Below the pieces are notes generated by a model. The model saw only the letters and a program-made list of their open reading frames with translations, searched no databases and was not told the origin of the DNA. Both the position numbers and the translations under genes were made by a program. Shown piece after piece: positions 52,227 through 64,000 of a DNA stretch of 64,000 nt (position 1 is its first letter; each line of letters begins with the position of its first letter). The stretch comes from Liolophura sinensis (taxonomy: Eukaryota; Mollusca; Polyplacophora; Chitonida; Chitonidae): the NCBI RefSeq assembly GCF_032854445.1, contig NC_088295.1, forward strand, positions 28,941,385 to 29,005,384, in the 5' to 3' direction.

Positions 52227-52799
52227 TCAGTGGAACCAGTTGGGAAAGTCTAACAACTCCTCGTCTTCGGCACTCAGGTGTTCGTACGAGGATTCCGATG
52301 TAAAGCTGGGTGTGGGTGAGAGAACCCCTGATCCTGACGGTGAGAGTCCTGAATCAAAGACAGCGGCCACCGCATCGTGTTCGTCCAACAGCTGGGTCAG
52401 GTACTTGATATAATCCACGGCTGACTTCAGAGTGTCCACTTTGCTCATTTTCTTAGACTTGTTACCAGATGGTACATGCTCTCGAAGGGTTGCGAAGCCT
52501 AAATTCACCTGCTTCACGCGATTTCTTTCCCTCTCGTTTCTTCTGGCCACTGCCTGTGGCTGAGCTTTGGGTAAATTGTAACCATATTTACTGAAGTCGA
52601 TCCTCCTTTTGCACCGGAGGATTTCTGGTTCATCGTCGGAGTCCGACAAGGATCGCTTCACTCCCCGCGACGATTGAACCTGCTGAGCCACTGTCATCGG
52701 CTTCACTGTAACGATGCAGGAATTCGTGATTTTGGAAGATGTGGAAATGGGAATTCCATGCACGGCACCAACAGGTAACAAGTTGATCGAGGAAGACAT
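52227..52799 (-). CDS. Achaete-scute family bHLH transcription factor (ASCL1-like), 190 aa, single coding exon
   Basis: Proneural bHLH factor. The family binds E-boxes as a heterodimer with E proteins and drives neural precursor specification. The basic region [14 protein letters not shown] is at about residues 86-99, followed by helix 1 ([12 protein letters not shown], 99-110), a short loop (SGNKSKK) and helix 2 ([21 protein letters not shown], 118-138). These residues are diagnostic of the ASCL1/achaete-scute group rather than neurogenin or Atonal. Upstream of the bHLH is a [14 protein letters not shown] block (64-77) shared with ASCL1; the C-terminus ends [10 protein letters not shown], the conserved ASCL tail. 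Ser/Pro-rich spacer at 148-170. Complete; no introns in the coding region. The ATG at 52799 is the first in frame after the promoter region. Identity to the ASCL1 subgroup is strong; whether it is ASCL1 or a lineage-specific ASH paralogue cannot be settled here. Confidence 0.96.
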   Translation of the reverse strand: MSSSINLLPVGAVHGIPISTSSKITNSCIVTVKPMTVAQQVQSSRGVKRSLSDSDDEPEILRCKRRIDFSKYGYNLPKAQPQAVARRNERERNRVKQVNLGFATLREHVPSGNKSKKMSKVDTLKSAVDYIKYLTQLLDEHDAVAAVFDSGLSPSGSGVLSPTPSFTSESSYEHLSAEDEELLDFPNWFH

Positions 52800-53007
52800 G
52801 ATAGAATATTGTCCTTGGTCTCACCAGAAAGTCCGGGTAAGTAAAATCAGTAAGGCGGCTGAAAAGTTCGGCGTGTGGCGGTCGTGTGCTTGCGTGTGTA
52901 TAACGCGCTAGACTGTTTTGGCTAAGATCCAATTCTCACGATCCAGCTACTGTGGCTTTCACTGTCAACGCAGGCGACTGTCATACCTGGTGGACGCAGT
53001 CGCAGGG

Positions 53008-53033
53008 ATTTATAACCACCCTAAGCCCCGCCC
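53008..53033 (-). promoter_or_regulatory. TATA box and GC box of the achaete-scute gene
   Basis: Minus strand TATAAAT at 53008-53014, 209 bp upstream of the ATG. A GC box, GGGCGGGGC, lies 11 bp further upstream (53025-53033). Transcription would start near 52980, giving a ~180-bp 5' leader. Position and spacing fit a core promoter. Confidence 0.6.
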
Positions 53034-54421
53034 TCACAGCAGCGAGCCTCAGAATGACAGCCGTCAATCAAGGGGAAGATGCGCGCGACCCGCGCGTGCC
53101 TTGGCTCACTAAACAAACAAACGGGTGTGCCTGTAGGGGGCCACCACTTTAATTATCCCAGATTCACCTATTCGGAGGAAGAACTGTGTTAAAATAAAAA
53201 AATTATTGGCCTTTCATGTGAAAAAATGATTAATAGCAATAGTTTTGAGCGACCCCAATCGCATAGGGTCGCGCAAATTTAGCCCACCTTTTAACAAAAG
53301 GTGTTCTGCAAGGACATATCCTTGCCCATGGCCGTCATATTTGATGTTCGAATCAACTTTACAATAAATTCAGTCGGTTTTCATGAAACTGTAAAATGAA
53401 AGAACACACGAGTGTTTTTATGGTGTATTAGAGTCATTTAAACTACGCTATGTATCCATCACTTCTTGGGAACTTAAATTATATATGGTATGCAGTTGTC
53501 ATTCGATGCACAAAACGTGCTGGTTGTATCGGATTGACTTGATATCTGATGTATGCACCCACAGAGACGTTTTCTGTTCACGTTGTTATATCTATAGAGC
53601 AAATCTGTCGATATGTGTATGTTTCAGTTCAATCAGTCTCCCTTTACGACGTATCCGCTGAACATCCGGGCAATCAACGACAGGAAAAAGCCCAGCATTG
53701 TTCAGGTTTCTTCTCACTCTCAATATAACGCTGTTTATATGATGTCGTAGATAGCACTGCCCTTGTGTTATGATGTGTATTATATAGGCATAATAAAAGG
53801 AAGGCTATGTCAAAACCTGTGTAATGGAATTAACTCTCCGTTTTGTGGGGCTAATCTTGTGAATATGTTGTGGGGGTGATATTTTGTGAAGGACGACAAA
53901 CTTGTGGATGACAGATTTGTGGACGTATACTGGCTGAGGCGTGTGCCGATTGAGTGAGTAGAGATCAAAGTTAAACTTAATGTGTGTTTGCAAAGTTTGC
54001 ATAGTGCCCATAAGGGGCCCTCTCTACAGATGCACGGCAAAATGTGGGTCGTGTCGTATTTACTGTGCACACCACAGTGAAGCGATTCAAGTACATCGAA
54101 AAATCATAAGGAATAAGTTAAGTTTGGCTATGTACGTAAACATTGGTAAAACTTCGGAGACAAAACACACGGTGGTACGTGGGTCGAGTGGCTAGGCGTG
54201 GGTACGGCGAGCGATAAATACTCGGGAAGGGTCGCCGAGGTGCGGGCTGTGCCCAGCATAAAGAACACGCCTGACCCATTTTGTCGATACGAAACTTTTG
54301 AATATTTAGCAAATATTCACCCCGATTTTATCCTTTTAGGGGTCGTGTCGCGTGGGTCTTTTATGTAAAGCGGTTAAAGGATCAGAGTAGTGTATATATA
54401 TGCACTGAGAACGAGCAGACC

Positions 54422-54422
<1 letters not shown>
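53034..54422. other. Upstream region of the achaete-scute gene, no other gene seen
   Basis: GC-richer just upstream of the promoter (53040-53150) and around 54180-54260. A cluster of short perfect hairpins lies at 53249-53356. Open frames up to 86 codons are unconvincing. Confidence 0.5.
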
Positions 54423-54461
<39 letters not shown>

Positions 54462-54484
54462 AACACTCAAAGCGCGGTCTGCTC
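54413..54484. repeat. (AT)n tract enclosed by a 10-bp inverted repeat
   Basis: (TA)n at 54423-54459, with GAGCAGACCG at 54413-54422 and its exact complement CGGTCTGCTC at 54475-54484. The whole could extrude as a hairpin. Confidence 0.85.
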
Positions 54485-56094
54485 ATCGCCTCAAATCCGG
54501 TTCTAACGCCGTACCGCTCAACTAGGTAACAGGGAAAGAAAATTAACGAATAAACTTATACCCACATGAGTATTGAACTAACATGTGAGAACGCGCTCTG
54601 TCCTTATGTGTAGACGGAAATTGTCAAGTTTAATTTTAACACAGTCTTTAAAATATAAACGAAAGCTGTTCTGACTCTGAAGCTGACTGAGGGCGGTATA
54701 CATGAAGGCAGAGCACCAATAGGTGCATGCGTATTAGCCGATTCGTGTCCCTCGGTAGGGCGAGTTCCAGAAGGGGACGGGCTGTGCTTGCCCCAGTGAG
54801 TTGAGTCTGATGCAGGTACAATGCTGCCCCATTTCCCTTTGTCTGTCCCAAGAGAAGAGGTCCTATGGCCTTTCCCCCCTTACTGACGCCCCTTCCATGG
54901 CCCAGACACTCTCCCCCGGGGGTAAAATCATTCAGGCGAGCCCATGGTTAAAAAGCCACAAATTGTCCCTTTATTCACGCTACCCCCCCCCCCCCCACTC
55001 CAATACCCCCAAACTCTCCCCTTCCCAACCAACCACCATTTTCTATGCGCTACTGTATCACGTTATCATGTTTTTAAACTTTTAAGTAATTCTAAGGGAA
55101 AATTAATACTTTTCTAAAGCTAAAAAAAATAGCTGACTGATAGAATATAGCGGGGTGGACTAAGCTTGCTTTGACCTATTTACACGTGTTGCTGGTTATA
55201 TTGGGCTCTTGGCAAATGTTGAGATCAATAATCAAACGTGTCGAACGTGTGAGCCCTGCCCAGGAGCACCGACTCATATTAATTTCGGGCTAAACCATCT
55301 TTCATAACAAAATCGATTTTCAAGGATGCCTTTTATGAATAGCTAATTTGACTGGCAATTCCGACGTCTCGCACACGGAAGGAATTTCCAGCGGTAGGAA
55401 TTCCACTCAAACTCCACAAGTTGCATATTGCGCTGGTTGAAGGGAGACATTTTATTAAGCCTGGAAATATTACAAGATATACAGTTATGTTATGTGGAGT
55501 TTTGCAAAAATGTCAGGCCTTCATTGAATGCATTGAACACGTTAAAAAGCGTCCTACACGATGGCCGTCGGTGAAGGTCATATTTCTACCTGCCCGATTT
55601 TGCCGATAACCTGGGCAGCTTATCTTAACCTGTCTCAGGCACACGTTGTTTGTTTAGCACGTTGTCCCTAAAAGAGCAGGGTTATTCAAGAGTTCCCCAC
55701 TGGGGCGTGTATACTCAGCCGGCCCCTATATAGATAGGAGAAATTTACCACACACAAAAAACTCAGTCTAATACTAAAACAACATTCAGTACTTCAGTGT
55801 AATTCCCTATCCATCGCATTATCCCTTGAGTAAAGTTCAGTCCATTCATCATGTATTACATTAATTCAACTATAATTATTATTCGCCAGCATGTGAAAAT
55901 GTCTTTACATTTTAAGGGAAATGTAATCAATATGTGTAGCGAATGGTTTAAAAAAATTCCACGGTTTTATTGTGCCAGAATATAAGGTATTCATTAATAG
56001 TTATAAAATGTTCGCAGAAATAACAATCACGACAGAATTTATATAAATAGATGTGTACCATTTATAAAACTGCTGTATTAAACCTTGCCGTGGA
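54485..56094. other. No gene seen
   Basis: About 1.6 kb. C-rich tracts at about 54980-55030; open frames up to 94 codons without motifs. Confidence 0.5.
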
Positions 56095-56245
56095 AGGTCT
56101 GTCAGCAACCTGAGGGTGACCATGGGTTTCTCACGGACTTTGATCGGTTTCCTCTCACCATATAATGCCAGCCGTCGCCATATTATAGAAGTGACATTTT
56201 CTTCAGTACGGTGTAAAACACAAATCAAATAAATAAGTAATCAAA
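56095..56245 (+). repeat. SINE family 1, 3' part, diverged
   Basis: 'tggaaggtctgtcagcaacc', 'tttcctctcaccatataatg', 'cagtacggtgtaaaacac' and 'caaataaataag'. The head is missing. Confidence 0.82.
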
Positions 56246-58559
56246 TTTGCCTCAGTGTTCTTCCAATCTACCACGACAATTATTACTCGTGTTTATATGA
56301 GTAGCAACCCAAAAACTTGTTCTCATCAAGATACGTGTATTGCTTTTGAGATCTGTTTTCTTGTTTGAAATCTTTCAGTTGTTTTTAAAGATAAAAGTTG
56401 CAAATATAACATACTGTGTGTATATTTTGCGACTGTCAGTTATGGCTGTTTGGTTGTTAACCAGTCTCACAGTCTCAGTGAGCGTCATCTGCCCTGCTTG
56501 TGTCAGTAGAACACCTATGGGCTTACGGGTTAACGCTTTCGTACGACATATTGCTCACTCAATACTTGTTGACGTGTTTGTTTATCAACTCGCCAAACTG
56601 TAACTTTCCTTAATCGGTAGACGGATAGTGAAAACTATATGGACAACAAAAGGAAAAATGTACTGCTACAAAGTGAAGAGAAATCAATATTTTGTCATGA
56701 GTAGAACAATTAGCACAAGTCCTGATTGACAGGTTTTGAGTGTTGTTTATTTCAGAATATCGCAATGTGGATTTCTCACTTGTTGGCGTCAATGAATATA
56801 GCTATATTATCTCCTCACAGAAAATTTCTACACTTGACTGAGACATGAATATAGATGTGCACTGCTTTTTGTTTTACTCCTGTTGTGCTAATGTTTTTAA
56901 CTTTTAATATGCCAACACTTTTTACTCAAAATATGCTAACACTTTTAGTCTTTACAGATATTATTTGTCTATAAACAATGATAAAGGATATATCGTATTT
57001 ATCAAATTTAATGTATAGGCTTGTCTAAATTTATCGATTTAAAAATACAGACCACACGAAAACAGGCTACTGATAATGTTGCTTGCAAACTGGAGTTATA
57101 TATGATGTACACGCTTACACATGTACGGTTATACAGGAAGAATTGTGTGTGTTGTGGACCATATACAACGAGTGTATGTGTCGATCCAGTCCTGCATTTC
57201 ATACCCCTGTCCTATACATTCATTCGCACATAATCCACGTCAACTTCTTAATACACTGGGTAAATTTAGGACGTGCTTTTCGGAAGCTGTGCCTTGACAC
57301 TAGTGACAGTTTTTGAAAACTGGGAGCCCAGTGCTAATTAAACTGACAGAGACTTATCCATCGCACACGCCGGTCTAACAATACCCCGATGGTTGCACAG
57401 ACAGGCCCCGGGGGACAAAGACCCCGGAGAGCGGGAGAGAAGTCTGAAATCCCATTCCACCCTTATCCGCATCTCTAGTTTCCCGGTGATTTTCGACAAC
57501 ACTTATCATTAGCTGAGGCAGAGTTTAAGAAAAGACACAAAGGAAAGATGCTGGGTCTTTTGTGTAGTATGAGGGAATTTAGAACCTGTCTACCAGCACA
57601 TCTAGCGGTAGCTGCATTGTGTAGTGCTGGAATGCACATCTCTGCAGTTTGCGGGGATGGCATTGTGTATGATTTAAAACGGTGTTCCATGGGTGTGTGA
57701 TGCAAAAGGTTTTGTTTGAGGGGGAGATTGAACAGTTTACTACCTGCACGCCCGAGTGTCAACCGTTCTGTGTTGTTGACACGTGCAATAGTAGTGAGCA
57801 GGGCATATTTAGAAGACAGCAACTGGAAGCTTTTGTGTCGCTTCAGTGATTGATTATTTTTGTTAGTTTTCGTGCGGAAACAGTGTCGTGTACAGGAATG
57901 GTGGGGAGCTATCCTTGGTGCCGGAGTGTCATCTCGAGACTCTTCTGGTCCTCACTAATTACGGGCCATCTGTTGGGGGTGATCGAGGGGTCCCCAGATC
58001 GTGATGTACCGGGCAGGTCGAGAGTGAGTTAGCCGTAACCTGGGTAACCGACCATCGGCTTTCCATCTCCCTTGCCCCTTCAACTGTATGTGTCTCCCAC
58101 ACAGAAACCTACACCCAACCGTATCACTACCCTCGCCGGTACGGCACACCCAGTCCCAGTCACCGTACAGCTAGCTAATTTACACGGGTAGCATGCGAGC
58201 TCACCGTGAAAAGTTTTCCCGTGGGGTAGCCCAGTCACCCCCATCCATCAAACCAACGTCACAAACAGTCTGCCATTAATCACCTAGCTCCGTCCATAAA
58301 AGCTGATAGAAACTCATTAATCTAAATAAAATCTGGATTAACGGATTACACCGCGTTTTCACTTTAAAACTTCAACACAGTGAAGAAATTCTATTGTTGA
58401 CCATCGCTTCATCTTGAATTCCTCTTGTCCCAGTATGCCTGAGCGTATTTAACATCAATGTGGTGCTACTCCAGACATTTCAACGGACAAGCAAAAAAAA
58501 AAAAAAAAACCCAGATCAGCTTCCAAAAAGAGGAAAAATTAACATCTCAATATAAACGC
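56246..58559. other. No gene seen
   Basis: About 2.3 kb. Region 57340-58250 is GC-richer with open frames up to 115 codons on the minus strand, but none shows a domain or splice-consistent partner. Confidence 0.45.
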
Positions 58560-59300
58560 TTGTTTATTGTCTAATCAGCTATCACATAAACCTGGGCATC
58601 CTAGCATAGGTTGGTGGGGTAGGGTACATATGTGATTGAAGTTATAAGAAATCAGGACACTCTTAATCGTATTTTTGAAAGTGTTTTTCGTTATTCCTGT
58701 GTAAGGCCCAATCAATTCTCCATATAACACTTATCGTGGAGGTTTCTTTAGTCATTGATCTTAAATCTTCTCCGCCTCTTTAAAGCACTTTTATCTTAAT
58801 CTCTCAGCTTTGATCCGATAATCTCATTTCTGTATGCAACAATGTAGATGTTGTTTCAGTAGCTGTCTCAGAGTATGTACGGTCTATGAAGTAGTAATTA
58901 GGGTGATCCTCTTGATCCGGTCGCTCAGCAGCATACCTGCTCAAGAGATTTAATCCTCATTTCTTTTGAGTGTTTTTCGGAAGTAAGTACTGAATAGAAA
59001 GTCCAGGGGGAATGGCAGAGAAAGGCAGTGCATTGTCAAAACTTTAATTAACTATCAGGCATAGTTTTTACTAATTAATGGCAGGATTATAATCGCTTGA
59101 GTCCACACATTGACTGCTGAGCTTGCTCTCCGTGCGATTATCTGTTTTCCTTAATTAACGTGACTTAGTTTTTCTCTGTTTTATCCGCTGATATATGCGG
59201 ATACAGCTCCTGGATAACCTTCGCCTGTGTTACACTCTCCTTTAATCTGACGACGAAGAGACGAGAATCTACTCCTGTCATGTCATCTTCACACACCGCC
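58560..59300. promoter_or_regulatory. Candidate regulatory region upstream of the achaete-scute gene
   Basis: Repeat-free sequence with clustered core motifs. These include a TCF/LEF-like ctttgatc near 58809, the palindrome gattataatc near 59085, homeodomain cores taattaat near 59073 and ttaattaa near 59151, and a SOX-like acaatg. The inverted repeat TATCCGC/GCGGATA is at 59182-59188 and 59197-59203. Function is inference from motif density and location 6 kb upstream of a proneural gene. Confidence 0.25.
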
Positions 59301-59784
59301 GAATATTTTAAAGTTGAAATGAAGGAAATATCTATTGGTAACACCTGTCAAAAGTTAAAGACTTCATTTTTCACACAGACTTCAAAAGAGCATGGTATCA
59401 CTGTATCAGACAGATTAGTTCTGCCATGAATGTTTTAACATTAAGAGCCAGTACAATTTACATGCTGATATGCTGCATATAATCAAGTGCCGTTACACAC
59501 ATCTTTTATAGTCATATATATATATATACGTGATGTACACATACGTGATTTTTTGTAACATATATGGATCATATCAAACAACACCTCTAGCTATATATAA
59601 TAATAAGAACACTTACAATAAGTGTTCGAACTGACTCCCACCTTCCTCTAATCACTTTCTTACTCGGTAGACCCATAATCTTTGCAAACCCTCAAACAGA
59701 TAATCTTCAGATAGATTAGAAATACTTATTGGAATTTAAATATATATTTATAATGTATTGACGCACGGCCCATGTAAAAATTGA

Positions 59785-59788
<4 letters not shown>
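59301..59788. other. No gene seen
   Basis: AT-rich unique sequence between the candidate regulatory region and a microsatellite. Confidence 0.5.

Positions 59789-59853
<65 letters not shown>
59789..59853. repeat. (AT)n microsatellite
   Basis: 65 bp of uninterrupted TA. Confidence 0.96.
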
Positions 59854-59856
<3 letters not shown>

Positions 59857-60417
59857 GCCTAAATTGTTGAGGTTTCAATGACGAACATGTGTATTCTCGC
59901 GCTACGCCGGTCTATTAACGTTATACAAGCTTACTTTATTAAGATTTAATTAATATACTATATATGCGATCCGTTGAGATACCTTGCAGACAAGCAGTAA
60001 CAGTTTCAAGTGAAGATGTTTATTTGCAGTAATATATAGAACTACCAATCAAAGTTCAAACACATTTATGCGTATTATAATAATGAGACTTAGCATTTGA
60101 TTGAAATAATTATGTGTACATTGCAACTGTGATACATGCGTGTTAATTTCTATAGACTGCATTTGATTTAAGCACTTATACATAGGCCTATATTACTATG
60201 CTTATACATACGTGTTAAAATTTCGAGAATTTAATTTGAGCAATTCTGTATATTCTTGTATATACATTTTTCATAATTACAAATTAATTACAATACTGAA
60301 GCTTCGTGTTTGATTGAATTATGTGTATTTCTGCTATATGTATACTTACATACTTACATACATGCACGTTTGCTAATATATTGAGATTTCGCAGTATTAA
60401 TTAGTCCGAGGAATTAT

Positions 60418-60419
<2 letters not shown>
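59854..60419. other. No gene seen
   Basis: Very AT-rich sequence between two microsatellites, with many short 'tatacat' runs. Confidence 0.5.

Positions 60420-60507
<88 letters not shown>
60420..60507. repeat. (AT)n microsatellite
   Basis: 88 bp of uninterrupted AT. Confidence 0.97.
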
Positions 60508-60509
<2 letters not shown>

Positions 60510-63500
60510 TAAACTCTTTTAGAAGATGTGCATATAGAAAATACGTAGAGGCAAAACAATTAACATTGCTACGAAATACCAGTTCGTTATTGTATGTTGG
60601 TCACTCAAGAAGAAATGTTTCGACAACGCGGTGAGGTGAAAGAAAAGATCAGATCGACACTACAATATATCGGACTACTTGTATAAGAAAGAGATTCAAC
60701 TGTATATCGTGACTACTGCAGGCATGGTGAACTATTTTAGAATTGGTAATAACTATTTTGCTTTGAACATATAATCTTTGGAACTGGAACTGGCCTTATA
60801 CATGTATATACTGTTGTCTGCCTTTTATGCATTTCATCTTTATGTTCACTTTTGTTGTCTGATACATTAACCTTAAACATAACTACACATTCCTAGCCCA
60901 AGTATATAACAGTGTTAAACTACATGTATAAACGTCACTTGTGAAGAAGTGAAAATTTAAAGAAAGCGGCATACATTTTGTTCCATATTTCATAACAATA
61001 TTCCTTTGTTGGAAAAGATCAATAAATGGTGAGCTTTTCATTAAAATATCGGATTGCATGTCTTTTGCTGCTTTTATTTTTTCTTTTATCGGAAGCACAA
61101 AGAAATACATGGTCCAATGAACAAAGACTTTTTCTTTCTGGACGAAAGTTTTAATTTTAATGAAAAACATTTTTATGGGAACTCCGACATCCAAACGTTA
61201 GACACATTTTCACTTTATTCATGACGTCCATGCGTTTGTATGAGGTGTTTGTGGATTTTTTGTTTGTTTTAAAAAAAATAAATTCTAATTTTTTTATTTT
61301 GGATTTTTGTTCCTTACAAAATAGAAAGAGGAAAGGCAACTTCCACCTACATCGGCAACTTTGCTGAGCATTGATCGATTTAGTTTATCTCTTCTACAAA
61401 GATCAGGAGATTAGCGCGGACTGTGCTTGGATCTAACAAATACTAAAGGTATTTCATCTGCTAACTTTGGTCCGTGGGGAGTGAGACACCCCCTGGATAT
61501 CACACCTTGTCAGCTAAGGCTAACTGTGCCTTACCATAGCTAGCTCGTTTGGCCGCCATTGTTATATGACTCGGTTAAGACGAGAGACCTATAGAAAACT
61601 TGCTCAGAGAAAAGAGCTAAGTCGCTAATACATAATTACTGGCACACTCCACAGGGCCTACTGATGACACAACCTAAATAAACCAAGGGCGGAGAAGCAA
61701 ACATGATCCGGCTTTTAACAGCTCTATGGGCTTGACCAAACCTTGCATGTGCTTTCTTCAACAGGGACAAAGTTTTGAAAGAAGAAGGTGTTACATAACG
61801 CACAGCATCTTGTAGAAAGCGCCTGTCGTGTACCTGGCATGTCTTGCGAGAGGCAGACGGTTTCTCTATGACACCGGGTGTGATAACGACAGACTCGTTT
61901 TGTTCTTGCGTTTAGAAGGTATTACCTGTATGCATTTTGTACATGCAAACAAAATTATGGAGAACAGATAATATATGCTTATGGTAGCAGAAGAAATTAC
62001 AAAATCCCTCGAACAGCTGCAGTCACTATAGCCATCAATCTCTTAACTTTGAGTTCCTCCTAAAGCCATCTTGCTATTATTTTGTCACATAAAATTTACG
62101 TCCGCACGGTCACCGACGCCTTGATCTTCTATTTGCTCCCACAACTATGTCATCTGCAAAAATGGTAAAAAAAAAAATAAAAAAAAACCCTGCTCTTATT
62201 TACTCACAGAAAAGAATTAAGTTTATAAATAACATTTTTTTACATGTTTTAAAACAAAATAAACAAAAATAAACTACATATATAGTTAGCAAACATAAAC
62301 AATATATGTCTTAAGTCAAATATATTTTACATATTGCCAAAATATCTTTAATCACACTAAAAATCAGTCATGCTGAAACGCTTTGGGCCTTTAAATTTGT
62401 TCAAAGTGTATTGGAAGGTAAGCAAAATGGGTTTCATAGTCCTGAAACATACAATAACTGCGCCTATAATACACATTAAATTAAATACGTGACCTATAAC
62501 TCTTAAAGCACTTTTTGAACAGGTGTACATTTTATAGCATTGCATAAAGACACTACCGTTCTGAAATTCACCGCAGGCCGTTATTTGTACTGTAGATTAG
62601 CGTTTATGATCGTCTCGGTTGACCCGTTACACAATTAACTGTGTCTGGTATTGTAAGAGTTCTTTAATAAGGGAGCCCTTACAATGATTTGTCGGTTAGT
62701 TATCTCTTTCTCTTTACTATAAACCACGTTAGGCCTTCTACTGTCGATTCTGTGCAACCCGTGCTTTTCATAAGGCAGCAGTGCAGAAATAAAGTTGGAA
62801 AAGATTGAATCAACTATGGTTACCGCTTGACCCGTGCTTGGTAATTTTAGTGCTGTTTGTGTTTGAAGTTGTAAGGTTTCTCCACGTGGGGATGAAGCGT
62901 CTGATGGGGTCGACCTGCCCTTTTGGGAAGCTGGATTGATCCCGTACCCCCAGAGGATGGGGGTGTCTCTGATGAAGTAAACCGGCGCCAGTTATTATGT
63001 GCAGACACTTCAAAGTTTTCGCCAATCATCCACGGCTCGTGTTGTCACATATAAACGGCATGTTCTCACTGTGTAATGTGTTGCTTAGCAACGACTCTTT
63101 TATAATTTTAATTCCCGCTGTTGGGTTTTCTGAAGAAAACTCAATTTTGTCAAGCGTGTATAATTTCCTCGGCTTATCTTAAGACCGTCTTATCTTTCTT
63201 TGATAGTCTATTTACTTATGTCCTTTTAACATTTCAAATCCAATATTTCCCCCGGTGTGCTCATTTAAGCCCCGGTCATTTCTATTTACATTACAGTCTG
63301 TTTGTGAATTCAGCATGGTGGAAGTGATTCATCGTTGAATGGACACATTTTACTCTGCTCTCATGTCGGTTATACGCTTATAGTGGTAAAATATTCCCAG
63401 GCGGATCAATATAAAGGGTCAAGGGGTCATATCCAGTAAGAGAACGGGCCCCAAACTTTTAGGGAACAGACTCAAAGTCTCGTTTCAGCCGAAAATTATC

Positions 63501-64000
63501 GTTCTGAGCGTGTAATTGTGTGTCTTATAGGCACAATCGCTATGCCTGGACAATACCCTTAGTGGAGAACCGCACGGAGAACCTTGCAATAACGTCCGGA
63601 TACCGCCTTCTCTGAGCATTCACTCTGGCCAGATAGACCATTGAAGTCGAGGAGGTGGAAGGTGTGTGTGTGGAGGGGGGGGGGGGGTGCTTACAATGGC
63701 CGAATTCTCCTCCTGTCCATAAATAACCAATCGCTCTATTTTTACTTCGGGAACATCAAGATTAATGGTACAAAACCTTGACCGATGGAAGCTCGATGTC
63801 CTGGAGCCTGGGAAGAGGATGGAGCATGATCTCACGGCTAACATTTCATAACAGCTTTTGTAAATACTCGGCTACCTTTTTTTGCCTCCGGCACAAGAGA
63901 CCTCTGGTTACTATATATAGATGTGCTACCGTGAGAAAAAAGTACGCCTCTCACAAATTGGGCTATTTAATGAGTTTGGATGATTGGTTCTCACGCCAAT
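60508..64000. other. Right-hand 3.5 kb without a supported gene
   Basis: Unique, partly AT-rich sequence. Open frames up to 103 codons (60883-61194 minus) lie in AT-rich DNA and look random. A G-rich run (about 14 G) follows (tg)n at about 63664-63688. No SINE or array recognised. Confidence 0.5.

Overview
The window is animal nuclear DNA, most likely from a marine mollusc or another lophotrochozoan. Genes are split by canonical GT/AG introns. Noncoding DNA is AT-rich and full of (AT)n tracts, minisatellites and tRNA-derived SINEs whose 3' tail ('...gtaaaacaccaatcaaataaata') is of the kind I associate with mollusc genomes. The species call is inference; the gene calls rest on proteins read directly from the sequence.

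Three protein genes can be supported. (1) Positions 1-5303, minus strand: the first seven coding exons of a TRAPPC10 orthologue (TRAPP II complex, Golgi vesicle tethering), running off the left edge. (2) Positions 5626-10947, plus strand: a complete seven-exon CMSS1/Cms1 orthologue (ribosome biogenesis) of 284 residues. The two are head to head with 322 bp between start codons, suggesting a shared bidirectional promoter for two housekeeping genes. (3) Positions 52227-52799, minus strand: a single-coding-exon achaete-scute family bHLH proneural factor of 190 residues, with a TATA box and GC box upstream and a probable intron in its 3' UTR (51740-52190), the layout known for vertebrate ASCL1.

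The roughly 39 kb between CMSS1 and the 3' end of the achaete-scute gene, and the 11 kb upstream of that gene, hold no gene I can support. They carry repeats: more than 20 copies or fragments of one tRNA-derived SINE family (three with perfect target-site duplications), two other SINE-like families, and six minisatellites (units of about 70, 40, 45, 33, 30 and 31 bp). The 45-bp array at about 33.94-35.60 kb produces three long overlapping open frames on both strands, which I read as repeat artefacts. There are also six long (AT)n tracts and an LTR-like direct repeat. The 11 kb upstream of the proneural gene contains AT-rich, homeodomain-motif-rich stretches that could be enhancers.

I found no clearly new biological system. 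The items most worth a second look are the head-to-head gene pair, the 3'-UTR intron of the achaete-scute gene, the dual-strand open 45-bp minisatellite with its scattered relics, and SINE insertions that can be dated relative to the minisatellites they interrupt.
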